A DNA stretch of 64,000 nt from Strix aluco (lineage: Eukaryota > Chordata > Aves > Strigiformes > Strigidae): assembly GCF_031877795.1 (NCBI RefSeq), contig NC_133971.1:46696892-46760891 (forward strand), in the 5' to 3' direction. A program made the translations under genes and the position numbers. Each line of letters opens with the position of its first letter. The stretch's first letter is position 1. This document shows, piece after piece, positions 25,757 to 35,824 of this stretch. Under the pieces are notes generated by a model. The model had not been told where the DNA came from. It worked only from the letters and a program-made list of their open reading frames with translations, and did no database searches.

Positions 25757-27031
25757 CAAGTCTAAAAAGACCCATCACACTTATTATTCAATGAGTTATT
25801 CACTGCTGCTCTCTAACAGCTCAAAGATGAAAGAGTCACTTCCAAGCTGATCAAATTAATTTCATCTAAACAATTGCTAACTTTGGGACTGACCAAGCTG
25901 ATTAATGAGGCAAGTCAGAGGAACAGCAAAAGAAAGCAGAAATTACTGCACACGTTTTCTCTAAAAAATTCTATTTTTTTTAATACAGGCATAAACAATT
26001 CAAAGTGACACTGAAGTAAAATAATCATGTATTTTATTAGCAGATTTCTTAAGTTCTATCAAAAAATAGTAAAAAATGTCCAAATATCAATGCTGAATTT
26101 TCATTTGTAGTATTATCTTTTCCTGGAATTGTTTTAAGTCAACTCAGATAAGCCTAGTGTTTGTCTCCATGGAATGTGATTTAATTATCCATAACTATCA
26201 TGTAAAATGTATTAATACTATTAAGAAATACTTGATTTAAAACATATTTTTTAAAACTGTTGTATACACAATGGTCCTCTGAGTAAACTAAACATTTATA
26301 GCAAGACTTGCTATCAGTCATTGCTTTCATCTTTTTCGAAGTTCTAGCTTGTTAGTTCTTACGCCTATCCACAAAACAAACCGAGATCAGTTACTCTGTA
26401 TTGTCCCTGTAACACACCAGATTTGTAAGCACTGACAAAAAACCTCCACAGATTGAGTGTCTTGTAGACAAAATGAGACACTGTATGAATCCAGCCTCCA
26501 TAACACTAAAGAAAAAGCTTTGCACTGCCCATCTGTACAGTGAATTTCACCCTGTGTTAATACATCTGCTAAGAGGAACTATCTGGCATATTGGCAGTTT
26601 CCTCAAAATTGGCAGCTGTATTTGTAAAAAGTAGTTGGTAATTGCTTTGTAAAACAATATGGCTTTTAAAAAATCTGAAATCTCATCTATCATTTTGATG
26701 TCAAATTGTCTTTCTCAATAACTATTGCAATTGTTTCAAAAGTTATAGCATATATTCTTAAAAGGTGAACTAAAGCAACAAAAGACACAAAAGATAAAAA
26801 CAAGAAAATAAATATAAAAGATCCTAAAGGAATAACTACAAGATATCTGGAAACATGGTATCTAAAATTAGTTCATCATAAATAAAAATGCCTCAGCATT
26901 CAGACTGAAATTTTCCATTTCTTTTTCTGGAAGACCTAGCTAACACTTATTGTAAATTGGAAAGGAAGAATTCCAGCAGCACAGACTCTGAATTACTATC
27001 AGCTGTGAAATAGAAGTTTGAGTCCTAACTT
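25757..27031. other. AT-rich unique DNA, nothing recognised
   Basis: No exon or repeat family seen. Short A/T runs only. Confidence 0.45.
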
Positions 27032-27248
27032 TCATAGAACCATAAAATGGTTCGGCTTGGAAGGGACCTTTAAAGATCATCTAGTCCAGCTCCCCTGCCA
27101 TGGGCAGCGACACCTTCCACTAGATCAGGTTGCTCAAAGCCCCGTCCAACCTGGCCTTGAACACTGCCAGGGAAGTGACATCTACAACTTCTCTGGGCAA
27201 ACTGTTCCAGTGTCTCACCACCCTCATCATAAAAAGTGTCTTCCTTAT

Positions 27249-28615
27249 TGTCATGAATGGAGTGATGCACTCCACTCATAAGAGAGAAGCAGCAGTATGT
27301 TTATTGATATAAAACATCGATTTTACAAAGTTTGATAGTAAATGTAACAGCAGTTTAACAAGATTCAATGGCAAGATATATTTGATTATTTACTACATAG
27401 AGGACAGGGCCAGACAAAACTGTCAGGGAGACCCTCCTGTTGAGTCATGATACTCAGAAAGGATGCCCTTGCTTTCCAAACTCTTCTCAGAGAGGAGTCT
27501 AGGTGTGGCTGGATCCACTCTTAGTCCCAGACTCAGCCAACAGTTTATGTCTAAAGGATTATATATGTGCAATTAATCCTTTATATCTGTGGCCAGTGCA
27601 CCCACCCAATGAAAACAGGGCTGCTTGGCTGCTGAAGTGTAGCAGCTGTTGATTGCCCCTGTTCTCAAGGCTTCACGGTAGTTGAGGCCTTTGGCCAATG
27701 GGAGCCTCTATTGACCACAGGTCAGATTCGGCTGGGTATAAGTGGAGTCCCCTGGGGGAGCCATTTTGAGCTAGTCCCCTCCCTGGAGCAGCATGTTGTG
27801 GTTGAGGTCTCTCCCCTTGGGTTGGGATGTCACCCAAGCAAAGTCCTTGAGGTTACTTGGGTCAGGATGCTGCCCTGAGAATTTCCTCAAGGTTGAGACT
27901 CCTCACTTGTTAGGTGAGTGATAGAGCATTTTGAGTTGTTGTTAAACCCTGGGAAGCGATAGGGCGTTTTAGATCATCGTTAAACCCTAGAAGTGATGGA
28001 GTGTTTTGGGTTCTCATTAAACTCTAAGGAGTGGTGCTTTGTTTTGTGTTTTGGGTTGTCATTAAACCCTAGGAAGTTGTTTTGCTCTCCTCTCATGGAC
28101 TTTCAAACCTGTAATTGAATGGTTGCAGAGGGCTGGTTAATTGTGTTGATAATAAATTCTTAGTTGTTGTTTGTTTATTTGAGAGCCTTTGTAACAATAT
28201 CACTTAGGATTTAAAAGTTCAGCATGCTATTAATCACTTACAGAGAATCTGTTGCAGCAAGGACTCTCTCAATGTCAAGGAGTAACCTTGAGAGGTGTCC
28301 CTACTCAAGGGGAGACCCAGGTGTGCAGCCCACTGCCATGCAGGGGAGCTCAACAGACCCTGGGCTGTCCACTATTTATGGAGTAAGATAATTGACCTTC
28401 AGTCATATTTGCATACCAGCTGTATTTCGGTTGGTGCATGCCCAAATTAGTCCTTGGTTATTGCGGTGTTATCTGTCTCTCCCGAATCCACTTTGAGCCC
28501 CTGATACAGCCATCACAACCAGACACATCCGTTATGTCCACCACTGGTTGTTATCACTTGACCAGGGTTACGGGAAATAAAGGTCAGGTCACTTTGAAGG
28601 GAGCACACCACCCCA
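27249..28615 (-). mobile_element. solo LTR inserted in the CR1, itself interrupted
   Basis: Flanked by a perfect 5-bp TSD CTTAT (27244-27248 and 28616-28620), and the CR1 sequence continues across the gap when it is removed. Ends are TGTCATGAATGG and ACCACCCCA (TG...CA). On the minus strand there is a TATA-like ATAAATA near 28372 and AATAAA near 27302, giving minus orientation. Without the nested LTR (27588-28196) the element is about 750 bp. The 131-codon frame at 28438-28833 crosses the LTR/CR1 junction and is not a gene. Confidence 0.85.
27588..28196 (+). mobile_element. solo LTR nested inside the antisense LTR
   Basis: Perfect 5-bp TSD ATATC at 27583-27587 and 28197-28201. The 609-bp element starts TGTGGCCAGTGCACCC and ends TTTGTAACA. 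GGGTATAAGTGG near 27735 looks like a TATA box and AATAAA lies near 28150, so it is in plus orientation with a long R region. It contains a degenerate internal series of 'GTTAAACCCT-GGAAG' phrases (about 27940-28080), a short-period repeat in R/U5. The family name is not certain. Confidence 0.88.
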
Positions 28616-29459
28616 CTTATGTCCAATCTGAACCTAACCTCTTTCAGTTTAAAACAGTTGCCCCTTGTGCTGTCACTAGAGGCTGTGGTGAGAAGTTTCT
28701 CTCTGTCTTTCTTATAAGTCCACTTTATATAATGCAAGGCCACAGTAAGGTCTCCTCAGAGCCTTCTCTTCTCCATGGTAAACAACCCGAACTTTCAGCC
28801 TTTCTTCACAGCAAAGGTGTTCCAGCCCTTTGATCATTTTCGTGGCCGTCCTCTGAATCCACTCTACTAGGTCCATGTCTTTCTTGTGCTGGGGGCCCCA
28901 GAGCTGGACACAGAGGTGGGGTCTCACAAAAGTGAAATAGAGGGGGAGAATCACCTCTCTTGACCTGCTGGCCACCCTTCTTTTTATGCAGGCTAGGATG
29001 CGACTGGCTTTTTGGGCTACAAGCACACATTGCTGGCTGATGTCCAATTTGTCATCCACCAGTATGCTCAAGTTCTTCTCTGCAGGACTGCTCTCTCTGT
29101 ATATATTTTTTAAATCTTCCTTTTCTGGCCAATGTACTTGTAAAAGCCTTTCCCTTTCCCTTCTTCTTCTTCTTCTTTGCATTTCTTGCCAAATTCAGCT
29201 CCAACTGTGCCTTAGCTTTTTGATCCCACCCCTAAACATCCAGGCAAGGTTCCCTATATTCTTCCCAGGATACACGTGTCTGGTTCCACTGCGTGTGCAT
29301 TTCCTTCTTACACTTTAGTTGGACCAGTAGGTCCTTCCTGAGCTGTGCTTGTCTCCTGCCTTATGTGTCTGATTTCTTACACGTGGGAATCAGGAGACTA
29401 GAGAAGACAAAACCTTGAGTACAGCACCAGCCACACAACTAGGCACTTACTTATGCAAC

Positions 29460-30101
29460 TCATGTCCTCCTTCCTAAACCCCTTCCTCTGCCTGGAAGGA
29501 TAGAGAAAATCACCTGTGTTCCTGACCCTTTTAACATTGCTCCAAGGAATGGATAGTTTCTTTTGACGGTTCTAAGCTGCCTCATTACAGTATCATTGTA
29601 GCCTATGTGGAATAGTAGGAATGGATGGTAATCTGTAGGGTTCACCAGGTTCAGCAGCCTCTCAGTGGCATCATGAAGGCAAGATCCTGGCAGGCAGCCA
29701 GCTTCTCTAGAAAAGTTGTCTGGATGGCAAATGGATGCTTCAGTGCCTCTCAGTAAGGAATCTCCAACGATTAATACTTCACATGCTTATCTGGTGGCAT
29801 TGGTTCTAATGTATAGACCTCCTTCTCACATTCCCAGAGGCTGTGCTGCCTGCTGAGCTCTTCTGGTAACTTAGCTTTTTGTTTGAAAAGTTCTAGCTGG
29901 GCATACTCCCAGCTATGACATCCACTGTTGTCTTCAGGTGCCAGGGGGACTTCCAGATGCTGGACCTCCACCCAATCTAAGGTTTGAACAGATATTTCAG
30001 TCCTTGGAAGGTCTGTCTGAATAGATGTCAGCATAGGCAAGCTGTAGTGCTTCTATCTGGGTTTCAGCTTCAGCCCTGCAGTTGCAGCAGGTGAAGACCA
30101 T
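29460..30101 (-). pseudogene. CR1 ORF1 remnant with SGNH/GDSL esterase motifs
   Basis: Non-LTR elements of the CR1 clade encode an ORF1 protein with an esterase domain. Here the minus strand opens near 30101 with MVFTCCNCRAEAETQIEAL, a Cys-containing N-terminus followed by a charged, coiled-coil-like stretch that ends at 29771. After a one-base frame change it continues as VLIVGDSLLRGTEAS. The GDSL block is at 29754-29765 and the GxND block (HIGYNDT) at 29592-29603, so two SGNH hydrolase blocks are visible. The frame ends at a stop near 29460, soon after FSILPGRGRG. The expected catalytic Asp-x-x-His block is not seen. It belongs to the CR1 copy spanning 27032-30110 and is not functional. Confidence 0.75.
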
Positions 30102-30274
30102 TTTCTGTCAGCAGGGCAAGTCTCCTCATGGTTTTCAGAAAAAAATGGCCCACTCACTTATAAAATGTGCATTCTTTTGAAAGATGTTGACTTTCTAAGT
30201 CTAGTTCCCTGGACACCTCAAACTTCTGGGTAGGCTTGCACAGCCAAGAGTTACTTTGAATGACCAGCAGAGCT

Positions 30275-30450
30275 GCAGCCTAAGCCTGCTGGTGAGGAGA
30301 GCAGGATCATCATCTGCTTCTGCTCCAAATAAGCTCACTGAGGTGGCAGACTCAACTTGTCCTGTCCCTCTAGGATGGGACAAAAGAGCAGCTTGTGATG
30401 CTTAGCATCTATAAGGTTGAAAAAGATATCCAAGTTTGCAGGAAAGATGG
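30275..30450 (+). pseudogene. partial HSFY-like copy (N-terminal segment)
   Basis: The plus strand reads SAPNKLTEVADSTCPVPLGW and DKRAACDA, nearly identical to the same segment of the larger HSFY-like pseudogene at about 32050-32180 (SAPDKLIKLADSTCPVPPGW). The nucleotide match continues past the Cys-Asp-Ala segment into diverged text with stops, then ends near 30450. No DNA-binding-domain sequence follows. It is a fragment, either a truncated tandem duplicate of the neighbour about 1.75 kb away or the remains of an older array. It abuts the CR1 ORF1 remnant, which runs in the opposite direction. Confidence 0.6.
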
Positions 30451-31980
30451 ACCAGAGAACACATGTTCTCCCAGACCATGGCCAAAGCCTTGTTCCTCAA
30501 TTTTCCTTCTAGCTGGTGACATTTGCATGAAGAACTTCAGTAAAGGCAGTACATCAGACAATTACCTGTACTAGTTCTCAGTAGTAGCTATTGTTTTTAT
30601 ACAGATCTTGTACTACTTATTGTTGCAGTAGCTGGCACAAACTCTTGGCTTGACCAGCCAAGTTTTCTCAGCCAACAGACACAGCCCCACAGGCTATTGA
30701 GTTGAACAACACTGCAAGGTAACAGCAAAGGCCAGCTGATCTGCAACATCTGTCTGGGCCAGGTCTCAGAGATGATCTGGCTCTTGGAGGAGACCCTCCT
30801 TACACTATTTAAACTCCCATCAGTCAGCTCTGCCCAGAGGGTCCAAAGGCTTAGTTGTCCTCATCTTTATTGGTCAAATATTTAGCTCAGGGATTCATAA
30901 ACCTCCCAGAGACTGATTCAAATGCTGAGGGGAACAGAAGCAATGATTCCCACCCTTCATACATCAAACCTGTCCTTCACAGAAAAAACACTTGATAAAG
31001 TAGAGAGGATGTTGACTCAGAAGTTTGACAGAAAATTATTGACTTTGTTCATTTGCTTCCTGAATTTTAAATATCAAATAAAAGCATAGGAACCCATTCA
31101 AAGAAACAGGAGTGGTGTGTGTGCATATCTCCAATTTGTATCGTTTGCAAAACATACTTAGTGTTTTACTTCCAGTTGCTCCTACAGAGCAGTCATGGAG
31201 AAATTCCTGAAATCTGAGAGTCTCACCTGGGTACAGGGACTGCCCAGGACAGAAGGAATGCTACTGAAACCACAGAGCCCTTGTTAGGCTACAGGAGAAA
31301 TAGAGAGGAAATGGGCAGATATAGTGATCTCCCTTCACCTGCACAACTTGGGAAAAGCATTTCCACACACAGCTGGAGAACCCAGAGGGAAATACATGAG
31401 GGCAGAAGGCAGATATTCAGAACACCACATGGCCAAGGCCAAGCAACTCCCAGAGAAGGAGACGCCCCGCAAGCCCAGCAGACTGGGCACTGGCTGCAGC
31501 CCCAACTTTGCCCATCACAACTCGCTCAAGCAGGCTCTCAAGCAGGAGCTCCAAAGCCACCACTACAGCAAAGGAGACAAGGACATTTCTGTGTGTGGGA
31601 GAGGTGCCTAACTGGGTCACCTCCACAGTGGGGCACTTTGATGCCCAATGCTTCAACCTTTCCTCCTCCTTCTTGGTCACCAGCTCCTACAGACAATGGG
31701 ACACAGCACTGCCCTGCCATTGCCTGCAACATTTCAGGACAGTTGGATTTACCACTCAACTCGAGTCCAAACACCTGCAGCTCTGCAAATAACAAGAAGC
31801 TACCACTATTCAGCAGCTTTCCCTCTTGTTGCTCCAGCATGCCAGGACACAGGTGGTCATGTCACCGCACAGGCATCATGGTGAAGTCTGAGAACTTCCC
31901 CTTGGCACCTGCAGCCAGCCAGTGCCAGTTCATTGTTCCTTGCTGTCTGGCAGGACCAAGCCCAGGTGCCCAGGGAAATG
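30451..31980. other. interval between HSFY-like copies, unassigned ORFs
   Basis: No repeat family recognised. A 236-codon open frame (31281-31991, plus) and two other overlapping plus frames (31324-31611, 31508-31792) lie here, with minus-strand frames over the same bases. The composition is Pro/Ser/Gln-rich, no domain is recognised, and several frames being open at once points to GC-richer sequence rather than selection. It may be decayed 5' flank or an older HSFY-like copy. I do not call a gene. Confidence 0.35.
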
Positions 31981-33457
31981 CCTACAGATAGGCACCACTT
32001 TGGTCTATTCCTGACAAGACAGTTTAAAAGGGAGCCATCTCCAGGAGAACTATCATCTACCTCTGCTCCAGACAAGCTCATTAAGTTGGCAGACTCAACT
32101 TGTCCTGTCCCTCCAGGATGGCATAAAAGAGCACCTTGTGATGCTGATCTAGCATCCATCAAGGAAGAAAGTATTTCCAAGCTTGCATTGATGACCACCA
32201 GATCAATAGAGTCTATCTCATTTCTTCTGAAGAGACCTCTGATAACTGTACCCCCCACCTTTCCAAAGAAGCTCTGGAAAATGCTCCAAAGCCACTGGTT
32301 TCAGTCCATTCGGTGGCGTGATGATGGCATCTGTGTTGCGATCGATGAAGAAGCTTTATGAAAGGAAGTGCTGTCACTGAGAAAACCTCACAGAGTTTTT
32401 GAAACTGACATCATGAAAAGTTTCCTTCGTCAGCTCCATCTCTATGGATTCACCAAAGCATAACGCAACTTCAAAACAGCTGACTTGCTTGATGAGTTTC
32501 TGGCAGAATAAGCAGTAGCAGCTTCTGCTCACAGCAAGGTACATCACTTCCCCTGCACATGAACCAACTCTCAGAATTGTCAATGAGGAGAAGAAGAGGA
32601 TGACAGGATGACAGGAAATTGTCATAGATTCATTTCTTTCCCAGGTGAAAACACAAGAGTGGCCATTGTTAAACAGAACCAGAGCATAAACTTTTGGTCA
32701 GCCTAAGCTTTAAGTTTCAAATGCCCAATAGACCTTTTCAGGACCCACATTGGTCTTTTGCCATTACAAGACTCTGTTCTCCTGTCCTGGTGTTTTCCCA
32801 TCTCCAAAGGCTGGAAACTAACTCTTCTTTTTTTGCAAATTTTAGTTCCTCTTCCACTACAACCCCAACTTGAAGAAAGATGATCCCCACCTGCTCAAGA
32901 AGTGCAAGCAAAGAGTTGGCTGCAAGAGGAGAGCAACCGCTGCATTTTCACCAGGCCCAACTTTGAAGGAAAACCACTCCACAAGAAGCCCACACATGCA
33001 ATGGCCGGGGGCGGGGGGGAGGGGGTGGGGGGGTGGGGGGGTGCGGGTGGCGCAGGCGCACAGCCGCTGCTGTCAAGCCTTGCGCTCCCTCCCTTTTACC
33101 ACCACAGTGTGCAGCCAGGCCGTGCCTGGCTTCCAGCAGGCACCTTCTGCTGCACCTGCTCCTTTAACAAGCCACAGCATACCTCCCACAAACAACTGGA
33201 CACCCTACACACAAGGGCCAGGGATTCGTGCCTTTCCACCCCTGCAGCCAGGCACAGCAGATCTGCAGACGCCGGGGCTACCCTGCCTCCCTTCTGGCAC
33301 ACATGGTTTCCCATGGTTGTCCATGCTGGAAGCAGCCTCTGCTCTGGTCATGCCAGGGCTACTGCACAGCCAAATACCAGCCGCACCTCTGAGACCAAAC
33401 CCTCCTGCTGCAGGTGGTGGGCTGGGACCCCAACACCCGTTAGACTGCATCAAGTAG
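31981..33457 (+). pseudogene. HSFY/HSFX-like heat-shock-factor pseudogene, intron retained
   Basis: HSF-family proteins bind DNA through an N-terminal winged-helix domain. Exon 1 (about 31981-32538) reads FPKKLWKMLQSHWFQSIRW, then DDGICVAIDEEAL, stop, KEVLSLRKPHRVFETD and IMKSFLRQLHLYGFTKA, which is the HSF DNA-binding domain. It carries in-frame stops at 32359 (TGA), 32461 (TAA) and 32509 (TAA). A phase-0 intron follows (32539-32845, GT...AG, pyrimidine-rich acceptor). Exon 2 begins FLFHYNPNLKKDDPHLLKKC, the domain's end, and stays open to TAG at 33455-33457 as a Pro-rich tail of about 200 codons. The phrases FPKKLWK, YNPN and KCKQRVGCK fit HSFY/HSFX better than HSF1-4. The retained intron shows it is not a retrocopy. 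The start at 31981 is a guess. A G-rich run (33007-33050) lies in exon 2. Confidence 0.8.
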
Positions 33458-35824
33458 ACACACTACATACCCAGCCAGTAGAGTGTCAGACATCTGGGAA
33501 TAAACTGTCTCAATAAGAAACCCTTTGCAGTTGTCCTGTCCTGTTTTTACACCCGAATCCCAGATTGACTTTATATTTCACCAGTCAAAGCAGGAGCAAC
33601 TGTTCCACAAGTGATTACATGATTTCTGGTAACAATCAAGTTCACATTCTAAGAAATCACAGATCTTTCATCTAATATGAGAGTTTTCCAAGATTGCATA
33701 AATCCATATAAAAGCAAACCTAAGCTGGGAACATGAGTTCCAGTACAGTTCAGAGGTGGAAACGCACAAAATGTACCCAAGAAAATCATTACTGTTAAAA
33801 ACACTGAGCCAGAGCTGGGGACGTCATTTGTACTGTAAAGTGGTCTCCTGCAGATGACACGCAGATTGTGGCTCACTTCAGTTTTCTCAGCCTGTGGGCT
33901 CCAACGCGGGGTGCATGAACCTCAGGAGTGAGCATTAATATCCCCTGGGTTGTGGGAAGGAACTAGTAGAACTTCTATCTCTATTTAGTTTATATCCAAA
34001 AAGATCAAGAAAGAAATTAAGCTTTACTAACATTTAATACAAAACTTGACACCGGTGTTCCAACTCACTTTGTACATCAGATCATCCTGTGTCATGCATG
34101 GTACCATGGTCTCCTGGGGGAAGAGAAGGTGTCCAGAGAACAGAGGGGTTCAGAGGGGTGGTCTCCCTCATTTGCTTATTTTCAGTTTATTGACACATAG
34201 TGCAGTTCATGTGCACCCACTTATGTGAACTTACAGATTCTATAGTCTCATTTTAATTAAACTACCCCTCACAAAATGGACACAGACCTTAGAGAGCTTC
34301 CTAAAAAGTAACCACAGATGGAAGATAATCCTGATAATGCAATCAAAAAAGAACATGGGAGACCTGACACTTCTGTTCCTTACAGGAGGAGCTTTAGCCA
34401 AAGTCTAGCCAAAGCCAGGAGACAAATGAATTACTTCTGCTGAATCAAAGCAATATGCTAAATAAAATGTTATCATTTAATCACAGTATACCATTTGATA
34501 TTTAGGTGTTGTAGGTTCCTTAATGATGTACTATACAAAGCTGATGCTCAGCTTGGAGGCAGAATTAGCATACACTGAAATTCCCTATACTGGTCATTGA
34601 CACATAGGGCTCATTTCACCTGGAACTTTTGGGTATTTCTGAGTAGACTATAAAAGTTTACCTAGTTTTTTCCAGAAAAGGTATTTTTTGTAACTATTGT
34701 ATAAAGCTGTATAGCACAACCAGGCTATAGAATATGATTTTTAAATTTAAGAAAATAACGTTTTATTATAGGAACATACTCTTGTCCTGCATGTGAGAAA
34801 CGGTTCAAGTTTAGCTTTGCCTCAGTAAATTTAGATTGCTTAAATCCAGTTGTTATTTCAGTCCATGCAGGGAGGTTTATCAATCAAATCAGAGTAATTT
34901 ATGCATACTTAACTATCATCTAATACTTTAGAATTACAGAGAACTTTGCCTCCAATTCCTGTTCCTTACTGACAGAGGGCACTAATGCTGAAAACAAATC
35001 CGTAGCAGGGATTTTCAGGGCAACCCTATATGTCTGAGTACTGATAGTACGTTCTCAGCTGATAAGGCAAACTAATTTACCCTCCAAAGATAAATTCAAA
35101 CTGAAGTGGATGCACAAGTTCAGAACCTACATATCCACAAAACCTAAAATAAGGAGATGGGGAAAAGATGGGGAAACTAAGATGACAATCTGGTGAGGGA
35201 ATAATTAGTATCTGATTATTTCCATGCCTTTTCTTAGCTTTCAAGTAATTCCTAAAATCTCACTAGCAAACTTATATCCTCCTACTTCTGATTTCATTTA
35301 GATATGTATCTAAGCAATGAATTCAGAGCTTATGAAACAACTATCACATGTTTACAAAATGACACAATACCCTAGAAAGACCTCCTGTCAAAACTGCCAA
35401 ATCAGGCACTCAAAAGCTATAGTTAACATTGATTACAATTTTTTATTTGCTTACGATATATATTATAATAGACATTTAATTATATAGACACCTACCAATC
35501 TCTATTTCATGCTCCAAAGACAGAAAGTTATGCAATGATAAGTCACTGCAGAACTCATGCCACCTTAATTGTTGAAAAGAGAAGATGCATTTGAAAAACA
35601 TTATACTTTGAAAAACAGTATAATAGCATGTTTCTAGCATCTGAGTTCATGTTGATAAATCGATCTAGTTATAGATAATCTCAAACGTGACTAATAGATT
35701 CCATGATAGTATCTCTTATATAGCCTTCTAGATTTTCATCACTACACACAGTTGTACATAGTACGTAGCTCATTCCTTTGGATCTTCATTACTTCCTTCA
35801 AATATTCAGCAACAGCTTATATTA
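33458..35824. other. unique DNA, nothing recognised
   Basis: Follows the HSFY-like exon 2. No exon, RNA gene or repeat family seen; small open frames only. Confidence 0.45.

Larger units (their letters stand above)
27032..30110 (-). mobile_element. CR1 LINE with ORF1 and partial ORF2, split by LTRs
   Basis: Read on the minus strand, the pieces come in CR1 order: ORF1 (30101-29460), the ORF2 linker between endonuclease and RT (about 29400-29100, with fragments like WNQTRVSWEEYRE and GFYKYIGQKRK), then the ORF2 C-terminus and 3' end (29093-28616, continuing 27248-27032). The endonuclease and the RT palm are missing, so the copy has large internal deletions, or less likely two copies abut. The C-terminus is split by the LTR at 27249-28615, whose removal rejoins the CR1 text at CTTAT. 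Many stops and frameshifts; long dead. Confidence 0.8.

Noticed and set aside
28438..28833. 131-codon plus-strand frame
   Set aside because: It crosses the border between an LTR and a minus-strand CR1, so it cannot be an ancestral gene.
31281..31991. 236-codon plus-strand ORF as a gene
   Set aside because: No recognisable domain, several competing frames open, no splice or start evidence. It may be decayed flank of the HSFY-like locus.
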